A stretch of 64,000 nt of DNA, from assembly GCA_012520725.1 (NCBI GenBank), contig JAAYNQ010000067.1, positions 1 to 64,000 of the forward strand, given 5' to 3'. The position numbers were made by a program, and so were the translations under genes. The DNA comes from Syntrophomonadaceae bacterium. Its GTDB lineage: Bacteria > Bacillota > Syntrophomonadia > Syntrophomonadales > Syntrophomonadaceae. Below, piece by piece: positions 36,425-45,137 of the stretch (positions are counted from its first letter, which is position 1; every line of letters starts with the position of its first letter). Below the pieces are notes generated by a model. The model was not told the DNA's origin, did no database searches, and was given only the letters and a program-made list of their open reading frames with translations.

Positions 36425-37102
36425 ATGAAGTCGGTTATGGCAGTAATACCTGCATTTAATGAAGAAGATACTATAGCTAGTACCGTGGCAGCAGTACAAG
36501 GGGTACCACAAATCAGCAGGATACTGGTAGTAGATGACGGGTCCCGGGACCAAACTGCCGAAAGAGCTGGAAAGGCAGGAGCTGAAGTGCTGGTACTGCC
36601 CAGCAATCTTGGAAAAGGCGGAGCCATGAATTGCTCGGTGGAATTGGTGGACCGGGATGTGGTGGTGTTTTTGGATGCCGATTTAGGAGAAACTGCATCT
36701 CAGGCCGGCTTGATTATTGATCCTATTCTGGAAGGAAAAACTGATTTATGTATCGCTGCTTTTCCAGCTCCCGTCAAAAAGGGGGGCTTTGGTCTGGTAA
36801 AAGGGACTGCCCGCCGCGCCATCAGAAAACTATCGGATATGGAAGTGAACTCTCCCTTAAGCGGGCAGCGGGCTATGAGTAAAGAGGTATTATTGGCCTT
36901 AACCCCTTTTGAGGAGGCTTATGGCGTTGAACTGGGTATGACCCTAAAGGCATTATCCCTGGGTTTTAGGGTCCAGGAAGTTATGACCACCATGAAGCAT
37001 AATGAAACCGGAAGGGATCTAAAAGGTTTCATACATCGAGGCCAACAGTTTCTTGATGTTATAAAAGTCATTAGAATGATGGAAAAGGAAGGTGTTTTAT
37101 AA
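36425..37102 (+). CDS. Family 2 glycosyltransferase
   Basis: Cytosolic GT-A fold transferase of 225 residues. Visible motifs are AVIPAFNEEDTIASTV at the N-terminus, VVDDGSRDQT, the metal-binding region VVFLDADLGE, and SGQRAMSKEVL in the acceptor region. Such short GT2 enzymes often use polyprenol or phosphoglycerate acceptors; the donor and acceptor are unknown. It is followed after one base by a MraY/WecA-like gene, suggesting they act on the same lipid-linked intermediate. Confidence 0.8.
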   Translation: MKSVMAVIPAFNEEDTIASTVAAVQGVPQISRILVVDDGSRDQTAERAGKAGAEVLVLPSNLGKGGAMNCSVELVDRDVVVFLDADLGETASQAGLIIDPILEGKTDLCIAAFPAPVKKGGFGLVKGTARRAIRKLSDMEVNSPLSGQRAMSKEVLLALTPFEEAYGVELGMTLKALSLGFRVQEVMTTMKHNETGRDLKGFIHRGQQFLDVIKVIRMMEKEGVL

Positions 37103-37103
37103 C

Positions 37104-37931
37104 ATGCTCCTTGCTATTCTGGGCTTATTGGCCGGCCTGGGATTGGAGGCCCTGGTTTTATATTTTTTGCTGAACCTCTTGCAGGAGTCCGGAGCCGTTA
37201 AGGAAAATTATTTAGGCCGGGAAATACCGGTTAGTGCCGGCATCAGCTTTCCTCTGGTGACCCTGGGTGCATATCTTATATACGGCATAGCAGGCAGCTA
37301 TGATTGGGGTTTTCATATATTTTTAATGGGGATAATGAGTATTTCTTTTTTAGGATTTATTGATGATATGCTGGGAAAACGTGATGTTACAGGATTTAAG
37401 GGACATTTTAAAGCCCTTTTTAAAGGCCGTTTAACCACCGGAGGCTTAAAGGCTCTGGCGGGGGGATTAATAGCCTTCTATCTGGCCCTAAACAATCCCA
37501 GCGCCATCAATAACATCAGTGTAGGGGAAATTATACTGGATACCTTGATCATAGCTCTGTTTACCAATTTGCTGAATTTGCTGGATTTAAGACCAGGACG
37601 GGCTATTAAAGGTTTTTTGTTTTTCCTTTTATTAATAGCCATATTAGGGCTGGGAGATATAGACTGGCTGTTACTGGCACCATTGTTAGGTGCGGTACTG
37701 TATTATTTGCTCATCGATCTTAGGGCTGGGGCCATGATGGGTGATGCCGGCTCCAATGTACTTGGTCTCACCCTGGGATATTTATGTGTAATAAGCCTGG
37801 GCTTGCTGCCCCGGCTATTTATATTATTGGGTCTCTTGACTATGCATTGGTATACGGAAAAGTATTCACTGTCCCAGACTATAGAAAAAGTAAAAGTATT
37901 AAAGTTGTTGGATGAGCTAGGAAGGGGTTAA
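37104..37931 (+). CDS. MraY/WecA-like phospho-sugar transferase (GT4 family)
   Basis: Polytopic membrane enzyme of 275 residues related to UDP-sugar:undecaprenyl-phosphate sugar-1-phosphate transferases. Conserved elements are FLGFIDDMLGK, NLLNLLDLRPGRA and GDAGSNVLG, with catalytic Asp residues. It is shorter than MraY (about 320), so the peptidoglycan role is unlikely. ATG 37104 is preferred over an in-frame GTG 37092 because AAGGAAGG fits the spacing. Neighbours steA, MctB-like and GT2 suggest an envelope or division-linked glycan. Confidence 0.78.
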   Translation: MLLAILGLLAGLGLEALVLYFLLNLLQESGAVKENYLGREIPVSAGISFPLVTLGAYLIYGIAGSYDWGFHIFLMGIMSISFLGFIDDMLGKRDVTGFKGHFKALFKGRLTTGGLKALAGGLIAFYLALNNPSAINNISVGEIILDTLIIALFTNLLNLLDLRPGRAIKGFLFFLLLIAILGLGDIDWLLLAPLLGAVLYYLLIDLRAGAMMGDAGSNVLGLTLGYLCVISLGLLPRLFILLGLLTMHWYTEKYSLSQTIEKVKVLKLLDELGRG

Positions 37932-37934
37932 AAA

Positions 37935-39056
37935 ATGATAAATGAATCCAGGTTGATAAATAGTTTCATCACTATGGCTCAAATTCCTTCAATATCCGGG
38001 CGAGAAGGCAAGATGAGAGATTACCTGCGGGCTCAATTGCAGGAACGGGGATTGGAGGTTAATGAGGACGAGGCCGGACTTGCACTGCAGGGAGAAGCCG
38101 GCAACCTATGGGTAAAAATACCTGCTTCGGTGGAAGCTGAAACCATATTATTCGCAGCCCACATGGATACGGTGGGACCAGGGGAGGGGATCCAGGCTAT
38201 AATAGAGGATGGGGTCATAAAGAGCAAGGGTAATACCATACTGGGTTCCGATGATAAAGCAGCTATTGCCGCCCTATTGGAAGCCTTGGATGTAATTCGG
38301 GAAAAGCGCTTGCCCCATGGCCCACTGGAATTGCTTTTTACCGTTGGGGAAGAGCAGGGTTTACAGGGGGCCAAGCAATTTGATTTCACTTCCTTGAAGG
38401 CTACTATGGCCTATGTACTGGATGCCGGAGGGGATCCCGGGGTTATTGTAATACAATCACCCTGCCAAAATGAGATAGAATACAAGGTTTACGGAAAACC
38501 CGCCCATGCCGGAATTAATCCGGAAAAGGGTATTAATGCCATACAGGCAGCAGCCCTGGCTTTGTCCAGAATGCCCTGCGGACGTATTGATGAGGAGACT
38601 ACCTGTAACCTGGGAATTATTCAGGGAGGGACAGCCCGCAATATTGTAGCCGATTATTGCCAGATCAAAGGTGAGGCCAGGAGTTTAAACCGCTCCCGGC
38701 TGGACCAGATTACGCAAACCCTAAAAAACACCTTTATGGAAGAAGTACAGAGACAAGGAGCCCGGGCCGAAGTAGAGGTTAAATTCCTTTATCCCGAAAT
38801 ACGACTGGACCCGGAGGATAGGGTGGTGAAAACTGCCGTAAAAGCCATCGAGTCAACAGGCCTGCAGCCCCGGCTGGAAAGCACCGGTGGGGGCAGTGAT
38901 GCCAGTATTATACACGGGAACGGTATACCCTGTGTTAATTTAGGGATTGGGATGAGCAATGTACATAGCTGTGATGAATATATTAAAATATCCCATCTGA
39001 TAAAAGATACCAAAATAATATTGGCCATAATCAATGAAATCATAAAGGAGAAATAA
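37935..39056 (+). CDS. M20 family peptidase (PepT-like)
   Basis: Zinc-dependent exopeptidase of 373 residues. Metal ligands are recognisable: AAHMDTV (His/Asp), GSDDKAAIAALL (Asp), and VGEEQGLQGA (Glu). The dimerisation domain runs from about residue 175 to 285 and the catalytic domain resumes at STGGGSDASI. It resembles PepT-type tripeptidases, but the length and context do not fix the substrate. Confidence 0.85.
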   Translation: MINESRLINSFITMAQIPSISGREGKMRDYLRAQLQERGLEVNEDEAGLALQGEAGNLWVKIPASVEAETILFAAHMDTVGPGEGIQAIIEDGVIKSKGNTILGSDDKAAIAALLEALDVIREKRLPHGPLELLFTVGEEQGLQGAKQFDFTSLKATMAYVLDAGGDPGVIVIQSPCQNEIEYKVYGKPAHAGINPEKGINAIQAAALALSRMPCGRIDEETTCNLGIIQGGTARNIVADYCQIKGEARSLNRSRLDQITQTLKNTFMEEVQRQGARAEVEVKFLYPEIRLDPEDRVVKTAVKAIESTGLQPRLESTGGGSDASIIHGNGIPCVNLGIGMSNVHSCDEYIKISHLIKDTKIILAIINEIIKEK

Positions 39057-39067
39057 GGGAGGCAGGG

Positions 39068-40165
39068 ATGCTGGAATTTAAACGGGGAATACTAGGGCAG
39101 GAATTGTTCTACCGTAAGGGGATACAAGGATTTGAGGTCAAAATAGATGAGCGTCTGGAAAAATGCATAGTTTATCCTCCCCTAAGTGGAGAGGCCAGAA
39201 GCGGTGACGAAGTAATATTGAATACCACGGCCATGAGTCTGGGTCTTGGAACCGGAGGTTATCACTATGTAATAGCCAATTTAAGGCATGGTGATAAAGA
39301 GCTCACTCCAGGGGGACATATAATGAAAATGCGTTATACTCCATTGCAGCTTAAAGTAATGAGCGTGGAAGAGGAGGCTAGCCCTCATCGCCAGGCTATG
39401 ATGGAGGCGGATTCCCTGGACCACACTCCAGTTTTAGTCGGCACCCTGCATTCCATTTTGGCTCCAATGGCTCTCTATTTGCATAGGCAGGGTTACCGAA
39501 GCGCGTATTTAATGACTGATGGAGCAGCTCTGCCCCTGGCCTTCAGTAATACCGTAGCTATTTTAAAAGAACGTAATATTATCTGTGGCAGTGTTACTGC
39601 CGGACATGCTTTTGGAGGCGATTTGGAGGCGGTAAATGTATATTCCGGACTGCTGGCGGCCAAAAAGGTCCTGGCCGCCGATGTGATAATTTGTGCTATG
39701 GGTCCGGGTATAGTAGGGACTGGCAGCAAATGGGGCTTTACCGGGGTTGAACAAGGAGATATCTTAAATGCGGTGGAATCCCTGCAGGGAATTCCCATAG
39801 CCGTACCCAGGATAGGATTCGCCGATACCCGGGAAAGGCACCGGGGGATAAGCCACCATACCCTGACTGTGTTGAAAAGGGTATGCAGGGTAGAAGCCAT
39901 ACTGCCTCTTCCAGAGTTGGAAGACCAAAAAATGAGCTTCATACTGGAACAGCTCAGGAAAGAGGAGTTATTGGAGTCCTATCTTTGCTGTCTGGAAAGA
40001 GTAGAAGGCTTCCATGATATACTGGATAACAGCCCGCTAAAGCTTAGCACTATGGGACGCGGGCTGGAAGAAGAGCCCGATTTTTTTAAAACCCTATTGG
40101 CAGCAGCCCGGGTGACGGAGCGAATTTTAAGAGGAGAGAAGCTAAACCGGATCCGTTTAAGCTAA
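39068..40165 (+). CDS. DUF3866 family protein
   Basis: Conserved 365-residue Firmicutes/Actinobacteria protein of unknown function. Distinct features are an N-terminal beta-rich part (about 1-95, including NTTAMSLGLGTGGYHYV), a central segment HTPVLVGTLHSILAPMALYL, and Gly-rich loops AMGPGIVGTGSKWGFTG and GHAFGGDLEAVNVYSG. No catalytic motif is recognised. ATG follows GGGAGGCAGGG, 11 bases after the peptidase stop. Confidence 0.75.
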   Translation: MLEFKRGILGQELFYRKGIQGFEVKIDERLEKCIVYPPLSGEARSGDEVILNTTAMSLGLGTGGYHYVIANLRHGDKELTPGGHIMKMRYTPLQLKVMSVEEEASPHRQAMMEADSLDHTPVLVGTLHSILAPMALYLHRQGYRSAYLMTDGAALPLAFSNTVAILKERNIICGSVTAGHAFGGDLEAVNVYSGLLAAKKVLAADVIICAMGPGIVGTGSKWGFTGVEQGDILNAVESLQGIPIAVPRIGFADTRERHRGISHHTLTVLKRVCRVEAILPLPELEDQKMSFILEQLRKEELLESYLCCLERVEGFHDILDNSPLKLSTMGRGLEEEPDFFKTLLAAARVTERILRGEKLNRIRLS

Positions 40166-40362
40166 AGCCTGTATCAATGCAAATACAATCGCAGGTATTC
40201 CTTTAAGGAAAGGTGCAAAGGCAGCTTTTCAAATATAAGGGGTAAATGCTTGACCTGGCCTAAGGCCGTAAATCCATTAGCTTTTAACAATACTAACACT
40301 TTATCATCACCTCGATGGCAGTATATGCGGAAAGTGGCAAAAATATGCAGGAGGTTGGGACT

Positions 40363-40917
40363 ATGGACTGGGAAGAAAAAACGATATCATCCACTCCCAT
40401 ATTTAGCGGACGCATTGTTCGTCTGCGGGTAGATCAGGTTAGCCTGCCTGATGGTAGGCAGAGCCAAAGAGAAATTGTGGAGCATCCTGGTGCAGTAGCT
40501 ATTTTACCCCTGGATGTGGATAATATGATTTGGATGGTAAGTCAATATCGCAAAGCGGTGGAACAGGTACTACTGGAGATACCAGCTGGCACCCTGGAGG
40601 AGAATGAAGACCCTCTTGATTGTGCTAAAAGAGAACTAGCCGAGGAAACCGGACTGAAGGCCGGAGAATGGCAGGAGATAATACAGTATTATTGTGCTCC
40701 AGGTTTCTGTGATGAAAAAACCATTATTTATTTAGCCCGGAATCTAGAGCCGGAAAGCAGTTTGAGTCCAGATGGGGATGAATTTTTGGAACTGGTAAAG
40801 ATACCCCTGAAAGAGGCTTACCAACGGGTAATGGATGGACAAATTGTAGACGGCAAGAGTATAATAGCCATCCAATATGCGGCACATAAATACTTGAGTT
40901 CACAGCAGAATGGGTAA
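40363..40917 (+). CDS. nudF: ADP-ribose pyrophosphatase-type Nudix hydrolase
   Basis: Hydrolyses ADP-ribose to AMP and ribose-5-phosphate. The 184-residue protein has the complete Nudix box, starting G in AGTLEE and ending RELAEETGLKAGE, with the preceding VLLEIPAGTLE and following APGFCDEKTIIYLA typical of NudF/YqkG. The frame is open from 40315, but AGGAGG at 40349-40354 fixes ATG 40363. Confidence 0.88.
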   Translation: MDWEEKTISSTPIFSGRIVRLRVDQVSLPDGRQSQREIVEHPGAVAILPLDVDNMIWMVSQYRKAVEQVLLEIPAGTLEENEDPLDCAKRELAEETGLKAGEWQEIIQYYCAPGFCDEKTIIYLARNLEPESSLSPDGDEFLELVKIPLKEAYQRVMDGQIVDGKSIIAIQYAAHKYLSSQQNG

Positions 40918-40961
40918 TATCGATTTAGAACGCATATTTGGTATCAGGCCCGGCGGGCCAC

Positions 40962-41116
40962 ACTGTCCGAAAACTCTCGGAAAGCAAGAACTCTACCTCC
41001 AAAGTGGATGATGATGTGCTATTTCAGGGCCAAAAAGCAAGCTCCAGCCCTAAAAACGACAAATAATTGGTATAAAGTGGGGCGATTACAAGCCTAATCC
41101 ATAGTTTTCGGACAGT
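40962..41116. mobile_element. MITE-like element with 14-bp terminal inverted repeats
   Basis: ACTGTCCGAAAACT (40962-40975) is the perfect reverse complement of AGTTTTCGGACAGT (41103-41116). The 155-bp segment has no gene. The ends resemble insertion-sequence termini, but no transposase or clear target duplication is seen, so a non-autonomous remnant is only a proposal. Its right end adjoins a palindromic repeat. Confidence 0.45.
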
Positions 41117-41119
41117 CTC

Positions 41120-41144
41120 GGGCGGTCGAAGACCGCCCCTACAG
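41120..41144 (-). repeat. REP-like palindromic repeat, copy 5 (next to endoQ)
   Basis: GGGCGGTC (41120-41127), GAA, GACCGCCC (41131-41138), followed by CTACAG: the inverted form of copies 3 and 4, 31 kb away. It ends 5 bases before the first usable ATG of endoQ. Confidence 0.85.
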
Positions 41145-41148
41145 TCTC

Positions 41149-42336
41149 ATGGGGGTTGATAATATCTTAAATATATATGGTGATATGCATATACATATTG
41201 GGCGGGCTGCCGGTAAGGCAGTCAAGATTACCGCTTCCAGCCAGCTGCAATTAAAAAGCATAATATACCGGGATGCCCCTCGCAAAGGCTTGGAAATGGT
41301 GGGAGTGGTGGATGCCGGTACCCTGCCGGTAGCTCAGGAACTGGAAGAGATGCTCCAGACTGGAGAACTAAGGGAACTCAGGGCAGGAGGCTTTTTAGCC
41401 CGCAACGGAGTATTATTGATAGCAGCCTGTGAGTTGGAGAGTATAGAAGGAGTACACTGGATCATTTATCTGCCCGCTTGGGAAAAGCTAAGGGAGTACC
41501 AGCGCTTTATCCGTAGTCGGGTAAGCAATATGCAGCTATCCACTCAAAAGGTTCGTATTAGCGCGAAAGAGCTGGTAAATATGACTTGTATTTTGGAGGG
41601 TATTCTATGTCCGGCCCATGCTTTTACCCCCCATAAGGGAATTTATGGCTTCTGGACTGATAGCCTGAAAAAGGCTTTGGGCAGTGACTATAGACAGATA
41701 CGGGTTATAGAGCTGGGTTTAAGCTCGGACAGTGATATGGCTGCTACTATTGATGAAACCCGGGCTTTTACCTTTTTGACCAATTCGGATGCCCATTCAC
41801 CAGATAATATAGGACGGGAATTTAACCGCTTTCGCCTGAAAAACAAGAATTTTTTGGAATTCAAATACTGTTTGGAAAACGCCCAGGGACGGCGTATAAT
41901 GGCCAACTTTGGATTAGATCCCCGTTTGGGCAAGTACCACCGCAGCTATTGTATATCCTGTTCTACCATAAGTACTGAGGCTCCTCCGGTCAGCCATTGC
42001 TATAAATGCGGCAGTGATAAAATGGTGATGGGGGTTTATGATCGTATTGCTGCCATTCAAGACCGGAAAGAGCCGGGCCATATGATAGGCAGGCCCCCTT
42101 ATTATTACCGGGTTCCCATCAAACAATTGCCCGGTGTTGGTCCTAAGACTTACGAAAAAATGCTAAATTATTTTGGCAGTGAGATTAATATAATGGAAGA
42201 GGCGGCCCAATCAGACCTAGCCCGTATAGCCGGAGAGCAAATCGCAGACATGATAGTAAAGATGAGAACGGGAAGACTGCCTATTATTCCTGGAGGTGGA
42301 GGACATTATGGAAAAGTTCAAAAGAATAGTGGTTAG
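41149..42336 (+). CDS. endoQ: Endonuclease Q family protein (PHP domain, TIGR00375)
   Basis: Repair endonuclease family that nicks DNA 5' of deaminated bases. The 395-residue protein has an N-terminal PHP metal site (GDMHIHIGRAAGKAV; ILCPAHAFTPHKG; FLTNSDAHSPDNIGREF), a Cys-rich zinc motif (YCISCST, CYKCGS) and a C-terminal helix-hairpin-helix (LPGVGPKTYEKML). The DMHIHIG motif begins only 12 residues from ATG 41149, so no later start is possible. No Shine-Dalgarno precedes it; the palindromic repeat lies there instead. Expression level is therefore uncertain. Confidence 0.85.
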   Translation: MGVDNILNIYGDMHIHIGRAAGKAVKITASSQLQLKSIIYRDAPRKGLEMVGVVDAGTLPVAQELEEMLQTGELRELRAGGFLARNGVLLIAACELESIEGVHWIIYLPAWEKLREYQRFIRSRVSNMQLSTQKVRISAKELVNMTCILEGILCPAHAFTPHKGIYGFWTDSLKKALGSDYRQIRVIELGLSSDSDMAATIDETRAFTFLTNSDAHSPDNIGREFNRFRLKNKNFLEFKYCLENAQGRRIMANFGLDPRLGKYHRSYCISCSTISTEAPPVSHCYKCGSDKMVMGVYDRIAAIQDRKEPGHMIGRPPYYYRVPIKQLPGVGPKTYEKMLNYFGSEINIMEEAAQSDLARIAGEQIADMIVKMRTGRLPIIPGGGGHYGKVQKNSG

Positions 42337-42967
42337 TTCTGATGCCAGCGGAGCTTTTCAGGCAGCCAGAGAGGGTTTGCTGGTAATGATTGTGGATGTC
42401 ATCGACATGTCCACCACTCTGGAAAGTGCATTGGATGCCGGGGCACTGGCGGTTCTGGGCTGCAGTCCCGATTTTACCAGGGCGCCGGTCTTGGTTAACC
42501 CAGAGCAGATTGGACAAAAGGCGGCCCGGCTATCCCGAGATAGAGAGACTGGAATTATACTGGTTGCTGAACCCAGAGCCGGTACCGAGGTGGAAAGAAT
42601 GTCCCGTTGCCAAAAAGTTTTAAAAGGCATTGAAAAAGAAAAAGGCCTGGTGGAAGCTATATTACCCAATATAGGAGCTGAAACCCCACGTATGGCAGAT
42701 ATGAAGAACCGGGTGGTAGTAGCCGTGACTGATACCGGTGGTGTGGCCTTTGATGCTGCTTATACAGTTAGCGATAGAGTGATAACCGGAACCATAGCTC
42801 GCACCTTAGCCCAGAAAGGTATTGAGCCAGCTCTAAGCGCGGTGAAAAGAGCCCAGCAAATGATACGGGAGGGTGACCCGGGAATAGCTATCATTGCCGC
42901 CAGCCGAAATTCCATGGAGGATATGCTGGCAGCCCAGTTTATCGCCAATCTCATCAGCACCATGTAA
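42308..42967 (+). CDS. Conserved hypothetical protein, weakly ComB-like
   Basis: A 219-residue cytosolic protein that I do not recognise firmly. The N-terminal IVDVIDMSTTLESALDAGALAVLG recalls the start of 2-phosphosulfolactate phosphatase (ComB) family proteins, but catalytic residues cannot be confirmed by eye. Other features: GIILVAEPRAGTEVERM, VVVAVTDTGGVAFDAAYTVSDR and a C-terminal IIAASRNSMEDMLAAQF. It overlaps the end of endoQ by 29 bases with GGAGG in that overlap, so the two are coupled. Confidence 0.5.
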   Translation: MEKFKRIVVSSDASGAFQAAREGLLVMIVDVIDMSTTLESALDAGALAVLGCSPDFTRAPVLVNPEQIGQKAARLSRDRETGIILVAEPRAGTEVERMSRCQKVLKGIEKEKGLVEAILPNIGAETPRMADMKNRVVVAVTDTGGVAFDAAYTVSDRVITGTIARTLAQKGIEPALSAVKRAQQMIREGDPGIAIIAASRNSMEDMLAAQFIANLISTM

Positions 42968-43187
42968 AGGTTAAGAACCATCCCCACCTTTGATGGGGGC
43001 CAGGGTTCAGACCATTTTCCTTTTCTTCCAGTCGAATTAAATCCCATCAATAATATCATTTCTCTAATCTTTTTCTTTAACTGCATTTCTTGGCTCAATT
43101 CTTTTTGCATAAACTCACTCTCATAAAAATATTAATGGTACAAAGTGCAAGAAAGATATCTATTTTCCAGAAAGCAGGTAGCGGTCT

Positions 43188-43799
43188 ATGGAGTTTAAAT
43201 ACAGGATCAGGCAGCATTTGAAAGATAATTCCCTTCAATATATGTTGGTTCTGGGAATCTTTATATTCGGTCTGATGCTGGGTTTTCTCAATGTAAAGGG
43301 CTTGGATAATGAGGTTCAACAATACCTGCTCAAGCTCTTGGATGATTACCTGCGGGGAGGCCTGGAAGGAGAATTATTGGGCAGGAATATCCTGGCTGCT
43401 GCTTTTATCAAGCAGGCAGAAACCCTTTTGAGTGTCTGGTTGCTTGGCCTTACTGTAATTGGACTTCCACTGATCATGGTAGTGATCTTTTTACGGGCTT
43501 TTTCCCTGGGATTTACCCTGGGCTTTCTCATTCAGCAAAAAGCCGGAACTGGAGTCCTAGTCTCTTTGGTATCGGTATTGCCGCAAAATCTATTCTATAT
43601 TCTTGGACTCCTTATAGCTGGAGTAGTGGCCATGAATTTTTCTCTTAATATTGTTAAGAACAGGAATCAAGGTACTAATAAACTGGGGTTAGCCTTACTG
43701 GCTTATACTACAGTAATGCTCTTGTTGTTGGTGGTTTTCGGGCTGGGGGCTTTGATTGAAGCCTACTTTTCACCCTGGCTCTTGGGTTGCTTGGGATAA
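43188..43799 (+). CDS. spoIIM: Stage II sporulation protein M
   Basis: Polytopic membrane protein of the SpoIIDMP engulfment complex that remodels septal peptidoglycan. The 203-residue product has about five hydrophobic segments; typical pieces are LVLGIFIFGLMLGFLN near the N-terminus and FSLGFTLGFLIQ in the middle. SpoIIM-XerD proximity is a known Firmicutes arrangement. It begins at ATG 43188; a 220-bp gap without recognisable signals precedes it. Confidence 0.9.
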   Translation: MEFKYRIRQHLKDNSLQYMLVLGIFIFGLMLGFLNVKGLDNEVQQYLLKLLDDYLRGGLEGELLGRNILAAAFIKQAETLLSVWLLGLTVIGLPLIMVVIFLRAFSLGFTLGFLIQQKAGTGVLVSLVSVLPQNLFYILGLLIAGVVAMNFSLNIVKNRNQGTNKLGLALLAYTTVMLLLLVVFGLGALIEAYFSPWLLGCLG

Positions 43800-43821
43800 A
43801 TTAATTTAAGGAGTGGTAAAC

Positions 43822-44082
43822 ATGATCGTAGTCATGGGCAGGTGGAAACAAAAATTAATTAAGTTTCTGGGTATACTGGTGCTGATTGCGGCATTCGTTG
43901 TAGCAGTACCTGCTATTACCGGATTGCTGGTAAAGCAGGTGCCGGCTTTAAGCGGGTGGTTGCAAGACGAACATCCCACCGGGAATCCTATGCGGGTAGA
44001 AGCGGATGAGAATGCCGGTAGCTTCAACCAAATACTGGATCAATTTGTTATCAAACTGCAGGATTTTTATTATGAACGTTAG
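43822..44082 (+). CDS. YqzK/DUF4227-like small membrane protein
   Basis: An 86-residue protein with a basic N-terminus (MGRWKQKLIKF), one transmembrane helix (LGILVLIAAFVVAVPAIT) and an extracytoplasmic tail of about 50 residues. It matches in size, topology and location the YqzK-type protein found just before xerD in Firmicutes. Function unknown. AAGGAGTGG supports ATG 43822. Confidence 0.6.
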   Translation: MIVVMGRWKQKLIKFLGILVLIAAFVVAVPAITGLLVKQVPALSGWLQDEHPTGNPMRVEADENAGSFNQILDQFVIKLQDFYYER

Positions 44083-44143
44083 CTGCAAGAAGGAAAAGGC
44101 TTATAATATGTCAAAGTAAGTAAGGAAAAACAGGAGCAAGCTA

Positions 44144-45037
44144 ATGGACGGCCATATAACAGCTTTTATAGAATATTTGGAATTTGAAAAGGGGCTGTCT
44201 TTAAACACCAGGGCTGCTTATCGGCGGGATCTGAGCAAGTTTATGGCCTTTGTCCGGGAAAAAATGGCTAATAATAAAGGCCCGGAGGAAATCACTAAGC
44301 AAGACATTGTGGCTTTTTTGGCCTGGCAGGTGAATTCCGGGGCAGAACACTCTACTATTGCCCGCAGTTTATCCAGTATCAAGACTTTCTATAAATACCT
44401 GGTCTTGGATGGATTGGTGGCGGCAAACCCGGCGGGGGATTTAGAGACCCCAAAAATAAGGAGAAAGCTGCCCCGGGTACTTTCCGTTGACGAGGTGGAC
44501 AGGCTGATGGAAGCACCCAAGGTGACTCTGCCTTTAGGAATTAGAGACCGGGCTATGTTGGAATTGATGTATGGCACCGGGGTGCGGGTATCGGAACTGC
44601 TATCATTGCAGCTGGATGATATAAATTTTACTGCGGGATTCCTTCGCTGTTTGGGCAAAGGCAGAAAGGAGAGAATCATACCGGTCAATCAGACCGCCAG
44701 TGATTGGGTACAAAGGTACCTGGCTCGCTCCCGTAACCTGCTCAGTAAGAGTTCCCAGGAAAGAGCACTTTTTCTGAATGCCCGGGGAAAGAGAATGAGT
44801 AGGCAGGGGTTTTTTAAGATCCTGAATGCTTATGCCAAGGCAGCGGAAATTGATAAAGAGGTTACACCCCACACTTTAAGACACTCTTTCGCCACCCACC
44901 TGCTGGAAAATGGGGCTGATCTGCGGGCAGTGCAGGAAATGCTGGGACATTCAGATATATCTACTACCCAGATATATACTCATTTAACCCGCTCCCGTTT
45001 GAGGGAGGTATATCAACAGTATCATCCCCGGGCCTGA
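44144..45037 (+). CDS. xerD: Tyrosine recombinase XerD
   Basis: Site-specific recombinase that with XerC resolves chromosome dimers at dif. The 297-residue protein has an N-terminal core-binding domain (FIEYLEFEKGLSLNTRAAYRRDL-type), then a catalytic domain with Arg in GTGVRVSELL, Lys in CLGKGRKERI, HTLRHSFATHLL, GHSDIST and Tyr in TQIYTH. It lies before deoB as in Bacillus. It is a housekeeping enzyme, not evidence of an integrated element. Confidence 0.93.
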   Translation: MDGHITAFIEYLEFEKGLSLNTRAAYRRDLSKFMAFVREKMANNKGPEEITKQDIVAFLAWQVNSGAEHSTIARSLSSIKTFYKYLVLDGLVAANPAGDLETPKIRRKLPRVLSVDEVDRLMEAPKVTLPLGIRDRAMLELMYGTGVRVSELLSLQLDDINFTAGFLRCLGKGRKERIIPVNQTASDWVQRYLARSRNLLSKSSQERALFLNARGKRMSRQGFFKILNAYAKAAEIDKEVTPHTLRHSFATHLLENGADLRAVQEMLGHSDISTTQIYTHLTRSRLREVYQQYHPRA

Positions 45038-45137
45038 TATGGAATAGACCATAAAGATCTTGATGATGGCAGATAATACTTATAAGTGTTTTAGCCCGGG
45101 GCCAGGTCATCCCCGTGTTTTTATGGGAGGAATGAAT

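Noticed and set aside
44144-45037. Tyrosine recombinase as a mark of an integrated element
   Set aside because: It is XerD in its standard place between a YqzK-like gene and deoB, with no attachment-site duplication or phage genes nearby.
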